From: Haloplanus rubicundus
GTDB lineage: Archaea > Halobacteriota > Halobacteria > Halobacteriales > Haloferacaceae
Assembly: GCF_003342675.1 (NCBI RefSeq)
Contig: NZ_CP031148.1
Location: forward strand, 1-64,000
Reading direction: 5' to 3'
DNA: 64,000 bases
Part shown: positions 32,837 through 42,070 of the stretch, one piece after another
How the letters are laid out: every line of letters begins with the position of its first letter
Position numbering within the stretch: position 1 is the first letter of the stretch
Notes under the pieces: generated by a model
Seen by the model: only the letters and a program-made list of their open reading frames with translations
Told to the model about the DNA's origin: nothing
Database searches by the model: none
Program-made: the position numbers and the translations under genes

Positions 32837-34612
32837 ATGCCACCGGACGAACCGACGGCCGCGTATCGGACCGACGACTACACCCACGAAGCGCCGGACG
32901 GCACGCATCTCGCGATCCGCGTGTTTCGGCCGACCGAGGCGAACGCACCGTTCCCGACCCTGCTCCAGCGAACGCCGTACGGCCGCCCCGAGACGCCCGA
33001 GGACCTCGGCGTCGCGGCCCGCGCGATAGACGCCGGCTACGCCGTCGCCTACGAGGACACGCGCGGACGCGGTGACAGCGGGGGTGCGTTCGAGCCGTGG
33101 ATTCACGAGGCGGCGGACGGCGCCGCGACGGTCGAGTGGCTGGCCGACCGCCCGTGGTCGACGGGCCGAGTGGGCACGTACGGCGGGTCCTCGCCCGGAC
33201 AGGTGCAGGTGCTCGCCGCCCTCGAACGCCCCGAGGGACTGGCAGCCATCGCACCGATGTTCGCGCCGAGCGACCTCCACCGCGCCGACTTCTTCCAGGA
33301 CGGTGCGATGAACGCGCAGGCGACGCTGACGTGGTCGTTCGACGCCGTCGCGGCCGATACCGTGGACCGACTCCACGCCGCGGGACGGCTCGACGACTCG
33401 ACGGCCGAAGCGGCCCACGACGCCATCGAATCGGCGACCGACGAGTTGCTGGAGACGGCCACGACACGGCCCCTGATCGACCTCCCCGCGGCCGTCTTCG
33501 CGGACGTGGACCTCCCGGCCGACGTGGCGCCGGCGGACCTCGTCCCCCACTGGGACGCGTGGCTCTCGCGCCCGACCTACGACGACTTCTGGCGCTTGTT
33601 CGACCCCGAACCCGACTACGGCCGGATCGAGGTCCCCGGCCTCCACGTCACCGGCTGGTACGAACTCTGCCAGTCGGGGACGCTCGCCAACTACCGCGGC
33701 CTGCGCGACCGGTCGTCCGCGCCCCAGCATCTGGTCGTCGGGCCGTGGACTCACGGCGACACGTCGGGCGAGGCCGGGGACCTGAATTTCGGGACCGACG
33801 CGAGCACCGACGCCTACGGCGTCTGGGAGACGCATCTGGCCTTCTTCGACACCTACGTGCGGAACTGCCCGCGGCCGCCGTTCGACGACGGCCGCCTCGT
33901 CGAGACGTTCCGGACCGAACTCGGGGGTGGCGGGTGGGAACGCCACGACGACTGGCCGCCGGCCGCCGCCGAGCGGGAGCGGTGGTTCCTGCGGAGTTCG
34001 GGGACGGCGGCCACGGACGGGGGGCGACTGACCCGCGACCCGCCGCCGAAGTTCGAATCGCCGGACCGGTGGACCCACGACCCGACCGATCCGGTTCCGA
34101 CCCGCGGCGGGCCGCTCTGCTGTGGCGACGTGGACGACGGCCCCTACGACCGGCGGGCCGTCGAACGCCGCGACGACGTGTGTACGTACACGACACCTCC
34201 GTTGTCGTCGGCGCTAGAGCTCGCCGGCCCCGTCCGTGCCGACCTGACGTTAGCCACGGACGCCCCGGACGCCGACGCCGTCGCGACGCTCGTCCACGTC
34301 GCGGACGAGGGGACGTACCCCATCACCAGCGGGATTCGACGCCTGCGCTATCGACGCGGCCGTGATCGGGAGGTTCCGGTCCCGGACGACCCGGTCCGCG
34401 TCGCCGTCGACATGTGGGACACGCACCACCGCGTGCCCGCGGGCGACCGACTCGGACTCGAGGTGGCGAGCAGCGACGCGCCGCGGTTCGATCCGCATCC
34501 GGGGACTGGGCGGCCGTGGCGGGCGACCGAGGAGGACGTGCGGCCGGCCGCACAGACGCTGTTCCACGAGCTGGACCGCGAGAGCACGCTGACGGTGACG
34601 CGGGCGCGCTGA
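32837..34612 (+). CDS. CocE/NonD family hydrolase (X-Pro dipeptidyl-peptidase S15-like)
   Basis: A 591-residue alpha/beta hydrolase with a C-terminal jelly-roll domain, a family that cleaves esters, amides or X-Pro dipeptides. The N-terminus has the usual APDGTHLAIRVFRP, then YEDTRGRGDSGG. The nucleophile elbow reads GTYGGSSPGQ, with Ser in place of the more common SYPG context. Asp and His of the triad are expected near residue 265 and in HLVVGPWTHGD. The C-terminal half (about 390-590) is beta-rich. It has no signal peptide, so it acts in the cytoplasm. A conserved promoter module precedes it. Confidence 0.85.
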   Translation: MPPDEPTAAYRTDDYTHEAPDGTHLAIRVFRPTEANAPFPTLLQRTPYGRPETPEDLGVAARAIDAGYAVAYEDTRGRGDSGGAFEPWIHEAADGAATVEWLADRPWSTGRVGTYGGSSPGQVQVLAALERPEGLAAIAPMFAPSDLHRADFFQDGAMNAQATLTWSFDAVAADTVDRLHAAGRLDDSTAEAAHDAIESATDELLETATTRPLIDLPAAVFADVDLPADVAPADLVPHWDAWLSRPTYDDFWRLFDPEPDYGRIEVPGLHVTGWYELCQSGTLANYRGLRDRSSAPQHLVVGPWTHGDTSGEAGDLNFGTDASTDAYGVWETHLAFFDTYVRNCPRPPFDDGRLVETFRTELGGGGWERHDDWPPAAAERERWFLRSSGTAATDGGRLTRDPPPKFESPDRWTHDPTDPVPTRGGPLCCGDVDDGPYDRRAVERRDDVCTYTTPPLSSALELAGPVRADLTLATDAPDADAVATLVHVADEGTYPITSGIRRLRYRRGRDREVPVPDDPVRVAVDMWDTHHRVPAGDRLGLEVASSDAPRFDPHPGTGRPWRATEEDVRPAAQTLFHELDRESTLTVTRAR

Positions 34613-35003
34613 ACGGTGCAGAGACGACGGGGTTCCATATAGCGAAATAGAATTTATGACGCGGCATTCGGGCACCGTTCGGAAGCGCTGCTGAAGTGAT
34701 CCCGACTCGCCGAGCCTGGAATCGCTGTCGTCCGGAAATCGGGGGTATCGTGCTCTTTCGGACCACGCGCGGTCCGTGCGTCACCGTTCGCGGCGGAGAC
34801 CTGCGACTCCCTTGCAGTCCATCCGGTGGTGGCGGGTGGGGTTTCGAATCGTTTCCGGTTCTCCGGCGCCTCCGACCACGACGGTGCGGGGGACGACCCA
34901 CACCGCCGAGCGCACGGGCCGTCCCGCTCGGAACCGGCCGGAACGCCTCGGTGGAGTCGGCAGAGCGGCCGGCGTTTCGGCGAGCGGTCGGTCCCGTCCC
35001 CCG
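34613..35003. other. Gene-poor stretch after the CocE-type hydrolase
   Basis: About 390 bases with no credible gene, bounded by promoter module D (minus strand) and module B (plus strand). Composition is normal for the genome. Open frames on both strands lack starts near the modules. Confidence 0.45.
34637..34657 (-). promoter_or_regulatory. TATA plus CTAT-N6-ATAT module, copy D
   Basis: Read on the minus strand: ataaattctatttcgctata followed by t. It is the most diverged copy of the four but keeps TATA, both half-sites and the spacing. It faces the 3' end of the hydrolase gene, so any transcript would be antisense to it. Confidence 0.45.
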
Positions 35004-35024
35004 ATAAATCGTATGTGGCGATAC
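35004..35024 (+). promoter_or_regulatory. TATA plus GTAT-N6-ATAC module, copy B
   Basis: ataaatcgtatgtggcgata followed by c. It matches copy A at 19 of 21 positions. It points toward the 3' end of the cyclic phosphodiesterase gene, so no sense gene lies behind it. Confidence 0.5.
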
Positions 35025-35034
35025 GAAACGAGGA

Positions 35035-35586
35035 TCATCCAAGCGGGAACCGCGCGACCGTCTCGTACACCGGTCCGTCGTCGGTCAGTCGACTCTCGGT
35101 GAGGCGCACCTCGGTCACGTCGTATCCGCCGACGGTAGGGTCGGCCTCGCGAACGACTCGCTGGACCGCCTCCTTACCCCGGGCGTCGTCCATCCGGGCG
35201 AGGGTGACGTGGGGCGTGAACTCGTGGTCTTCGGGGTCGAAGCCGAGCGCCGTCGTCTCGCGCTCGATTGTCTCGTGTAGACGGGTGAGTTCGGGACCGC
35301 CCTCGCGGACGCCCGTCCAGACGACGCTGATGTAGTCGAGCGAGGGGAAGACGCCGAAGCCGCCGACGACCATGTGGAAGGGGTCGACGCCGGCGTCGTC
35401 GACGGCCGTCGCGAGGGCCGCTTCGAGGGCGTCGAGGCGATCGGGGTCGACCTCTCCGAGGAACTTCAGCGTGACGTGGGCGCCCGCGGGGTCGACGGGT
35501 CGGAGACTTCCCACGGCGGGCAGGTGGGCCTGTGCGTCGGCGACGGCGTCGGGGTCGTCCAGGTCGACGCTGACGAACAGTCGCAT
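35035..35586 (-). CDS. thpR: RNA 2',3'-cyclic phosphodiesterase (LigT/ThpR)
   Basis: A 183-residue 2H phosphoesterase that opens 2',3'-cyclic phosphates in RNA. Both HxT motifs are present: AHVTLKFLG (about residues 36-44) and FTPHVTLARM (about 125-134). The start MRLFVSVDLDD is typical. It lies convergent to promoter module B and divergent from the TPR gene. Confidence 0.94.
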   Translation of the reverse strand: MRLFVSVDLDDPDAVADAQAHLPAVGSLRPVDPAGAHVTLKFLGEVDPDRLDALEAALATAVDDAGVDPFHMVVGGFGVFPSLDYISVVWTGVREGGPELTRLHETIERETTALGFDPEDHEFTPHVTLARMDDARGKEAVQRVVREADPTVGGYDVTEVRLTESRLTDDGPVYETVARFPLG

Positions 35587-35667
35587 GGTGGAGATTGGTG
35601 AGAGCCGTTCCTAAGTGTACGGGGCGGTGACGCAGGCCTTAACCCACCTGACACCCAACTTCGGCGT

Positions 35668-36405
35668 ATGGACGACGACCCCGACCGCCCCCACCGATTC
35701 TCGGAAGGGCAGGGCTTCGACGAGGAGTACGAGGAGTTCTCGCTCGACCCGCCGGAACTCTCGGTCGACCCGACGCAGGTCGACCCCGTCGACTCGCGGG
35801 TGTTGACCGACATGCTCGACGAACGCAACGTCGCCAGCGACCAGGTCGACGCCGAACGCCTCGTCGACGTCGGACTCTCCTACATGGGGATCAACCGCTT
35901 CGAGGAGGCGACGGAGACGTTCGAGCGGGCGGCAAGCTTCGCCGATGACGACCCGGTCGAGCAGGAGGCGTGGGTGAACAAGGGCGCCGCCCACGCCCAA
36001 CTCGAGGAGTACGACGAGGCGGTCGGCGCCTACGAGGAGGCACTGGCCATCGACGAGGACTCGGAACACGCCGCGTCGGCGCATACGAACCTCGCGTACA
36101 CGCTCTGGGAGTGGGGCCGCACCGAACAGGCGCTAGAACACGCCGAGCGAGCCGTGGAGGTCGACCCCCGGTTCGCGCAGGCGTGGTACAACCGCGGGTT
36201 CTTCCTGTCGGAACGTGGCCTGCACGAGAACGCGGTCGACTGCTTCGACAACGCCATCCGCCTGGGGATGCGCAACGCCTCGGTGCTGGAGGAGAAGGCC
36301 ATCGCGCTGGAGGAGGCGGGACAGACCGAGGAGGCCGAACGCGTCCAGGAGCAGGCCGAGGAACTGCGCGAGGAAGCCGAGCAGGAACTGGTCGAGGATC
36401 GGTAG
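35668..36405 (+). CDS. TPR-repeat protein
   Basis: A 245-residue protein. After an acidic N-terminus of about 60 residues, three to four tetratricopeptide repeats run from about residue 65 to 210 (VDVGLSYMGINRFEEATETF, AWVNKGAAHAQLEEYDEAVG, AHTNLAYTLWEWGRTEQALE, AWYNRGFFLSERGLHENAVD). An Ala/Glu-rich coiled coil closes the protein. It is a scaffold for protein binding, with unknown partners. The next gene starts immediately after its stop, so the two form an operon. Confidence 0.9.
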   Translation: MDDDPDRPHRFSEGQGFDEEYEEFSLDPPELSVDPTQVDPVDSRVLTDMLDERNVASDQVDAERLVDVGLSYMGINRFEEATETFERAASFADDDPVEQEAWVNKGAAHAQLEEYDEAVGAYEEALAIDEDSEHAASAHTNLAYTLWEWGRTEQALEHAERAVEVDPRFAQAWYNRGFFLSERGLHENAVDCFDNAIRLGMRNASVLEEKAIALEEAGQTEEAERVQEQAEELREEAEQELVEDR

Positions 36406-36696
36406 ATGCTGGTCCGCGAGCGCGACACCCCCGAGGGACTGCTGGTCGCCGTCTGCGACGAGGAGTGTCTCGGCGAAACCTACGGTAACGGCGACGTGTC
36501 GCTGACGGTGACCGAGGAGTTCTACGGCGGCGACGAGGCCGACGCCGACGAGGTGGTAGACTCGCTGACGCGGGCGTCGGTCGCCAACCTCGTCGGCGAG
36601 CAGTGTGTCACCGTCGCCATCGAGGCCGGTCTCGTCGACGAGGAGCGCGTGTTGGACCTCGGCGACGCGCTCCACGCCCAGCTGCTCTGGCTCTAA
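36406..36696 (+). CDS. DUF424 family protein
   Basis: A 96-residue archaeal protein matching DUF424: LLVAVCDEECLGETYGNGD, EEFYGGDEADADEVVDSL and VANLVGEQCVTVAIEAGLVD. Three cysteines are present. The family is conserved in archaea and usually near translation genes, but has no settled function. It follows the TPR gene with no spacer and ends with a four-base convergent overlap with the lipoprotein gene. Confidence 0.85.
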   Translation: MLVRERDTPEGLLVAVCDEECLGETYGNGDVSLTVTEEFYGGDEADADEVVDSLTRASVANLVGEQCVTVAIEAGLVDEERVLDLGDALHAQLLWL

Positions 36697-37382
36697 GTCA
36701 TCGAACTCCGAAGTTCCTGCACCTCGGAGACGGGGCCGACGGGCACGTAGTGACTCTCGCCCGAGCCGCCGGTCGGGTTGATACGAATCCAGTAGTTCCG
36801 GTCGGGGTCCACGTCGAACACGACGGCACCGGTCTTGGTGTTGCCCGAGAGGACCGTCGCCGTACCGATCGGTTCGACGTCGATACGGTCGTCGTCGCCG
36901 ATCTGTGGCGTCGCCTCGTCGTCGATGTAGAGGATCTGCTCTTCGTTCCAGGCGAGGAAGCTGTTGTTCGGGAACGAGAGGCTCCCGTCCCGCGGGTTAC
37001 TCAGGTCGAGGACGACGATCAGGTACGTGCCGTCGGCGGTGGAGTTGTTCGCGCTGCTGCCGATTTGGTCGGCGCGGAAGAAATCGACGATCCGGTAGCC
37101 GACGGCTTCGTTGCCGCTGCCGACGGTGAACGACTCCCCGACTTCGTGGGTCGGCCCGCCGGGACCGGAGGCCGCCTCGGTGGCGGTCGGCTCCGGCGTG
37201 TCCGTCGCCGTCGGTTCCGGCGCCTCCGTCGCGGTAGCGGTCGGCGCTTCGGTTTCCGTCGCCGTCGCTTCCGCCGTCGCCGTCCCCGTCGGCGTCGCGT
37301 CCCCGCCGCCACCGCCACCACACCCGGCGAGCAATCCTGTGAGAACCGTTCCACACGCTGTCAACACGTTTCGACGTTCCAT
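36693..37382 (-). CDS. Tat-type lipoprotein with DUF4352-like domain
   Basis: A 229-residue lipoprotein. MERRNVLTACGTVLTGLLAGC has an Arg pair and a lipobox cysteine. A low-complexity Thr/Ala/Glu/Pro linker of about 60 residues leads to an immunoglobulin-like domain (about 95-225) with GESFTVGSGNEAVGYRIVDF, DGTYLIVVLDLSNP and GAVVFDVDPDRNYWIRI, which fits DUF4352. It is displayed outside the membrane. Its role is unknown. Confidence 0.8.
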   Translation of the reverse strand: MERRNVLTACGTVLTGLLAGCGGGGGGDATPTGTATAEATATETEAPTATATEAPEPTATDTPEPTATEAASGPGGPTHEVGESFTVGSGNEAVGYRIVDFFRADQIGSSANNSTADGTYLIVVLDLSNPRDGSLSFPNNSFLAWNEEQILYIDDEATPQIGDDDRIDVEPIGTATVLSGNTKTGAVVFDVDPDRNYWIRINPTGGSGESHYVPVGPVSEVQELRSSMT

Positions 37383-37514
37383 AGACGGGTTACGTGTGAG
37401 TGAGGGTAAAGAAGTTGGTGCCCATCCGACCGTCGGCGGCGTGTAACCGGAACCGGTTCAGGCTCGGACGAAACACCGAAGGGGTGTTATCCCTCCGGAC
37501 CCTACCCGGCTGCA

Positions 37515-38792
37515 ATGGGAGTGCAGGAATCGTATCCAATCGACGTAGAGGCCATCCGGGCCGATTTCCCCATCCTCGACCGGATGGTCGGGGGCAACGT
37601 GGAGACGCCCGGCGAGGGGCCAGGCGACGATACGCCGCTGTGTTATCTGGACAACGCCGCGACCAGTCACACGCCGGACCAGGTGGTCGATACGATCAGC
37701 GACTACTACCGGGGGTACAACGCGAACGTCCACCGGGGCATCCACCAGTTGAGTCAGGAGGCGTCGGTCGCCTACGAGGAGGCCCACGACACCGTGGCCG
37801 ACTTCGTCGGCGCCGATGGCCGTGAGGAACTCGTCTTCACCAAAAACACCACCGAGAGCGAGAACCTCGTCGCCTACGCGTGGGGGCTGAACGAACTCGG
37901 ACCCGACGATTCGGTCGTGATGACCGAGATGGAACACCACGCGTCGCTGGTGACGTGGCAACAGATCGCGAAGAAGACGGGCGCGGAGGTGCGTTACATC
38001 CGCGTCGACGAGCAGGGGTATCTGGACATGGACCACGCCGCCGAGTTGATCGACGGCTCGACGGTGATGGTGTCGGTCGTCCACGTTTCGAACACGCTGG
38101 GGACGGTAAATCCCGTCGCGGAACTGGCCGACATGGCCCACGACCACGACGCCCTCATCTTCGTCGACGGCGCGCAGTCGGCGCCGACGCGGCCCGTCGA
38201 CGTGAAGGCGATGGACGCCGACTTCTTCGCGTTCTCCGGGCACAAGATGTGTGGTCCGACCGGTATCGGCGCACTCTACGGGAAGGAGTCGATCTTGGAG
38301 GAGATGAGTCCCTACCTCTACGGCGGCGACATGATCCGTCGGGTCACCTACGAGGACGCGACGTGGGAGGATCTCCCCTGGAAGTTCGAGGCCGGGACTC
38401 CCTCCATCGCGCAGGGCATCGCCTTCGCGGCCGCCGTCGACTACCTGGAAGACATCGGCATGGACGCGGTCCAGGCCCACGAGGAACTCCTCGCCGAGTA
38501 CGCCTACGACCGCCTGACCGAGTTCGACGACGTGACCGTCTACGGCCCGCCGGGCGACGACCGCGGCGGCCTCGTCGCGTTCAACCTCGGGTCGGTCCAC
38601 GCCCACGACCTCTCCAGCATCGTCAACGAACACGGCGTCGCCATCCGTGCCGGCGACCACTGCACCCAGCCACTCCACGACAAACTCGGCGCCGCCGCCT
38701 CCGCGCGGGCCTCGTTCTACATCTACAACACGCGCGAGGAGATCGATCTGCTGATCGACGCGCTCGAAGACGCCCGCGACTTGTTCGCGTAG
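37515..38792 (+). CDS. sufS: Cysteine desulfurase, SufS type
   Basis: A 425-residue PLP enzyme that mobilises sulfur from cysteine for Fe-S clusters. The start YLDNAATSHTPDQVVDTI is the usual N-terminal block, with LVFTKNTTESENLVAYAWG, DGAQSAPTRPVDVKAMDADF, and the PLP lysine in FFAFSGHKMCGPTGIG (near residue 243). The active-site cysteine is probably that of DHCTQPL; the later position that carries Cys in E. coli SufS reads SARASF here. No sufBCD genes are adjacent. Confidence 0.92.
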   Translation: MGVQESYPIDVEAIRADFPILDRMVGGNVETPGEGPGDDTPLCYLDNAATSHTPDQVVDTISDYYRGYNANVHRGIHQLSQEASVAYEEAHDTVADFVGADGREELVFTKNTTESENLVAYAWGLNELGPDDSVVMTEMEHHASLVTWQQIAKKTGAEVRYIRVDEQGYLDMDHAAELIDGSTVMVSVVHVSNTLGTVNPVAELADMAHDHDALIFVDGAQSAPTRPVDVKAMDADFFAFSGHKMCGPTGIGALYGKESILEEMSPYLYGGDMIRRVTYEDATWEDLPWKFEAGTPSIAQGIAFAAAVDYLEDIGMDAVQAHEELLAEYAYDRLTEFDDVTVYGPPGDDRGGLVAFNLGSVHAHDLSSIVNEHGVAIRAGDHCTQPLHDKLGAAASARASFYIYNTREEIDLLIDALEDARDLFA

Positions 38793-38848
38793 CCCGGTTC
38801 GAGAACCGAACCGGATCGACTTTGGGCGCGTCGAACTGTCGACACACG

Positions 38849-39409
38849 ATGAATAGACGAACGACGGTCGCGACGCTCGGATCGCTGCTCGGGACGGGCG
38901 GACTGGCCGGCTGTCTCGGCGGCTCGCCCCGACCGGACCCGGTCGACCTCTCGGGCGGCAAAGCCGACGATCAGGGTGGCATGATCATCGGCAAGCACGG
39001 CGGCCCGAACGGGCAGATATTCTACGAGAACGAGAGTCCGGCGGGACACGACAATCCGGCGTGGTTTCACACGCTCGCCTTCGGCCTCTTTCGGTACTAC
39101 CTCCGTCACGAGCGCCGGGGCTGGGAGGCGACGGCCATCTACGTCACCGACTACTCGTCGCTCGATTACGAGTTGGACGAGCGGGACGGGCGGCCGTATA
39201 TGCCCGCCCCGACGGCCGCCGGGACGTTCGGGGACGCGACGGCGATGACGTACGTCATGGAGAGTGACGTCCACGGGGGAATGGGCCCGGAGCTACATCC
39301 GTTCTCGGCGGCCGACGACGCCCGGGCGTTCGTCGAGGACCACGGCGGGCGAACGGTGGGCTTCGACGACGTGACGCCCCAGTTGATCGCGGCGTACACG
39401 TCGCGCTGA
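38849..39409 (+). CDS. NosL-like lipoprotein
   Basis: A 186-residue lipoprotein with a Tat-like start (MNRRTTVATLGSLLGTGG) and lipobox LAGC. The body resembles NosL, a copper-binding accessory: GGMIIGKHGGPNGQIFYEN, AIYVTDYSSLDYE, MTYVMESDVHGGMGPELHPF and DARAFVEDHGG. The CGM cysteine of NosL is replaced by Gly in QGGMII, so copper ligands would have to be Met and His. It follows sufS by 56 bases; no nos genes are present. Confidence 0.82.
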   Translation: MNRRTTVATLGSLLGTGGLAGCLGGSPRPDPVDLSGGKADDQGGMIIGKHGGPNGQIFYENESPAGHDNPAWFHTLAFGLFRYYLRHERRGWEATAIYVTDYSSLDYELDERDGRPYMPAPTAAGTFGDATAMTYVMESDVHGGMGPELHPFSAADDARAFVEDHGGRTVGFDDVTPQLIAAYTSR

Positions 39410-39520
39410 TCGGGGTCGGGACTCGACGGTCGTTCGATGCCGATAAAATTCGAGGGGTGATCGGAAAGCCGAGTCGACTCGCGGGTCGGGTCGGAAGGGG
39501 TGCGTGGCTGGTGGCCTACG

Positions 39521-41218
39521 TCACATCGCGCCGCCCATGCCACCCATGCCACCCATGCCGCCCATGCCGCCCATGCCGCCGCCCATGCCGCCGGCGCCGC
39601 CGGGGCCGCCCTCGTCGCCGCCGTCGTCGCTGCCGCCGCCCTTGAGGTCGCCGGCGGCGATGACGTCGTCGATGCGGAGGATCATGACGGCCGCTTCCGT
39701 GGCGCTCTCGATGGCCTGGGTCTTGACGCGGAGAGGTTCGACGACGCCCTCTTCGTCCATGTCGACCACGTCGCCCGTGTAGGCGTCGAGACCGTCGGAG
39801 AGGTTGCCTTCACTGTGGCTGGCGCGGAGTTCGACCAGCGAGTCGATGGGGTCGAGACCGGCGTTCTCGGCGAGGGTGCGCGGGATCACGTCCACGGCCT
39901 CGGCGAAGGCCTCGACGGCGAGGGCCTCGCGGCCGTCGACGTCGTCGGCGTAGTCGCGCAGTCCGAGGGCGAGTTCCGTCTCGGGGGCACCGCCGCCGGG
40001 CAGGACCTTGCCGTCCTCCAGCGTGGTGCGCACGACGCCGAGGGAGTCCTCGACGGCGCGTTCGACCTCGTCGACGACGTGTTCGGTCCCGCCGCGGAGG
40101 ACGAGCGTCACGGACTTGGCCTCGGCCACGTCCTCGACGAAGATGCGCTCGTCGCCGCCGATGTCCTTCTGGGCGACGGAGCCGGCGAAGCCGAGGTCGT
40201 CCTCGGTCAGGTCGTCGACGGAGCCGACGACCGTGCCGCCGGTCGAGCGGGCGAGCCGGGAGAGGTCGCTGTCCTTCGCGCGGCGGACGGCGAGGATGCC
40301 CTCCTGGGCCAGGTAGTGCTGGGCCATGTCGTCGATGCCGCTACCCACGAAGACGGCGTCGGCGCCGACTTCCTTGAGGTGATCGACCATCTCGCGCAGC
40401 TGTTTCTCCTCCTGATCGAGGAACTGCTGGAGCTGGTCGGGGTCGGTGACGTTGACCTCGGCGTCGATTTCGGTCTCCTTGACTTCGAGCGCGCCGTCGA
40501 TCAGCGCGATGTCGGCGTCCTCGACGGCGTAGGGCATGCTGTCGCTGACGCGTTCCTTGTCGACGATGACGCCCTCGATGAGCTCGGAGTTGTCGATGGC
40601 GCCGCCGACGACCTTCTCGATGGAGACGTTGTCGGTGTCGACCCCGTCGTCGTCGCGCACGGCGAGCACGGCGTCGACGAGCAGGTCCGCGAGCTGGTCT
40701 TTGGCGCTCTCGGCGCCCTTGCCCGTCATCGCCGTCGCGGCGATCTTGACGAGGGTCTCGCGGTCGTCCGGGGAGACGTCGATGGCGTTCTCCTCGAGGA
40801 TCTCCTTCGCCTTCTCCGCGGCCCGGCGGTACCCCTGGGCCAGCGTCGTCGGGTGGATGTCCTGGTCGATGAGCTCCTCGGCCTCGTCGAGGAGTTCACC
40901 GGCAATGACGACCGCCGTCGTGGTGCCGTCGCCGACCTCGTCCTCCTGGGTCTCGGACACCTCGACGATCATGTTCGCGGCGGGGTGGTCGATGTCCATC
41001 TCCTTCAGGATCGTGACGCCGTCGTTCGTGACGACGACGCTCCCGCCGGAGTCGACGAGCATCTTGTCCATCCCTTTCGGACCGAGCGTGGTCCGTACGG
41101 CCTCCGCGACGGCCTTGCCGGCCGTGATGTTCATCGTCTGGGCGTCTTTCCCCTGTGTCCGCTGAGAGTCCTCGCCGAGAATGATCATCGGCTGGCCTTG
41201 CTGCATTCGCTGAGACAT
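39521..41218 (-). CDS. Thermosome subunit (group II chaperonin)
   Basis: A 565-residue group II chaperonin that folds proteins inside a double ring using ATP. Conserved blocks include [51 protein letters not shown] and, near the C-terminus, DDVIAAGD. The tail is a Gly-Met-rich repeat (GGMGGMGG), as in other haloarchaeal subunits. A strong TATA lies just upstream. It partners functionally with prefoldin encoded earlier. Confidence 0.97.
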   Translation of the reverse strand: MSQRMQQGQPMIILGEDSQRTQGKDAQTMNITAGKAVAEAVRTTLGPKGMDKMLVDSGGSVVVTNDGVTILKEMDIDHPAANMIVEVSETQEDEVGDGTTTAVVIAGELLDEAEELIDQDIHPTTLAQGYRRAAEKAKEILEENAIDVSPDDRETLVKIAATAMTGKGAESAKDQLADLLVDAVLAVRDDDGVDTDNVSIEKVVGGAIDNSELIEGVIVDKERVSDSMPYAVEDADIALIDGALEVKETEIDAEVNVTDPDQLQQFLDQEEKQLREMVDHLKEVGADAVFVGSGIDDMAQHYLAQEGILAVRRAKDSDLSRLARSTGGTVVGSVDDLTEDDLGFAGSVAQKDIGGDERIFVEDVAEAKSVTLVLRGGTEHVVDEVERAVEDSLGVVRTTLEDGKVLPGGGAPETELALGLRDYADDVDGREALAVEAFAEAVDVIPRTLAENAGLDPIDSLVELRASHSEGNLSDGLDAYTGDVVDMDEEGVVEPLRVKTQAIESATEAAVMILRIDDVIAAGDLKGGGSDDGGDEGGPGGAGGMGGGMGGMGGMGGMGGMGGAM

Positions 41219-41243
41219 AATCGGTCGTTGATTGATTGTGATT

Positions 41244-41255
41244 CTATAAAAATAT
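41244..41255 (-). promoter_or_regulatory. TATA region of the thermosome gene
   Basis: The minus strand reads atttttatag here, 26-37 bases before the ATG at 41218, within an A/T-rich patch (41230-41268) that stands out in this high-G+C genome. The attgtgatt motif occurs on both sides of the TATA element (41235-41243 and 41254-41262), a possible heat-shock element. Confidence 0.6.
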
Positions 41256-41481
41256 TGTGATTCTTCGTATGTGACACCGTGCCGCAGTCACGTGATTAGG
41301 CGAATCGGGCGGGGGCGTGAGGGTGGGGGAATGTAGTGCGTCACTCGGTACCACGGGGTGCGCGTCGATAGGGGTGTGGAAAAAACGGATCGGGCGTGCG
41401 CTCGGAGGGAGTATCGGAAGTCAGCAGGGGTTCTACCGGGACGGTCCGGCGAGCATCCCTGGACAGTGACGATACCCTCGA

Positions 41482-42024
41482 TCAGTTCGACGGCTGGAGG
41501 TCGGCGCCGCGAGTCAGTTCGTTGTGCTTGCGTTCGAGGAAGCCGTACACCGCGCCGTGGGGGGCGCCGTCGAGCAGCATCTCGGCGGCTCGGCGGACGG
41601 CCTGAACCTCCTCGGGCTGCCCGATGATGCCCAGCGTGGTTCCGTAGATGACCACGTCGGCGCCGGAGAGTTCCTCCATTAGCTCGCGGGTGCGACCGTC
41701 CTCGCCGATGAGGCGGCCCTTCTGTCGCTGGAGGTCGTTCTTGTTTCTGGTGGCCTCGTCGATGTCGATGAGGTCGAACATCCGCATATCGTTGTCGAGC
41801 AGGGAGAGCGCCGCGTCGGGGCGGAAGCCGCGGCCGATGGCGCGGACGATGTCCGGTGCCACCATCGCGGTGACGGGGTCGCCGACGGCGTCGATGGCGA
41901 CGCTCCCGCTCTCGGAGTCGATGTCGAGGCGGACCTCGGCGCGTCGCTCGATCTCGCGCATCGTCTCGCCTCCGTCGCCGATGAGGACGCCGAGACGGTC
42001 CTGCGGTACCTTCACGTGCTGCAT
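41482..42024 (-). CDS. KH-domain RNA-binding protein (Pno1/Dim2-like)
   Basis: A 180-residue protein with two KH domains. The first begins VKVPQDRLGVLIGDGGETMR and the second has QRQKGRLIGEDGRTRELMEE, each with the GxxG loop. The family assists small-subunit rRNA processing. It sits 46 bases after the RIO1 gene, the standard archaeal pairing. Confidence 0.93.
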   Translation of the reverse strand: MQHVKVPQDRLGVLIGDGGETMREIERRAEVRLDIDSESGSVAIDAVGDPVTAMVAPDIVRAIGRGFRPDAALSLLDNDMRMFDLIDIDEATRNKNDLQRQKGRLIGEDGRTRELMEELSGADVVIYGTTLGIIGQPEEVQAVRRAAEMLLDGAPHGAVYGFLERKHNELTRGADLQPSN

Positions 42025-42070
42025 AACCGTCGATACCGGCCGTAGCCGTTTAAGCGTTCTCGCTCGGGAA

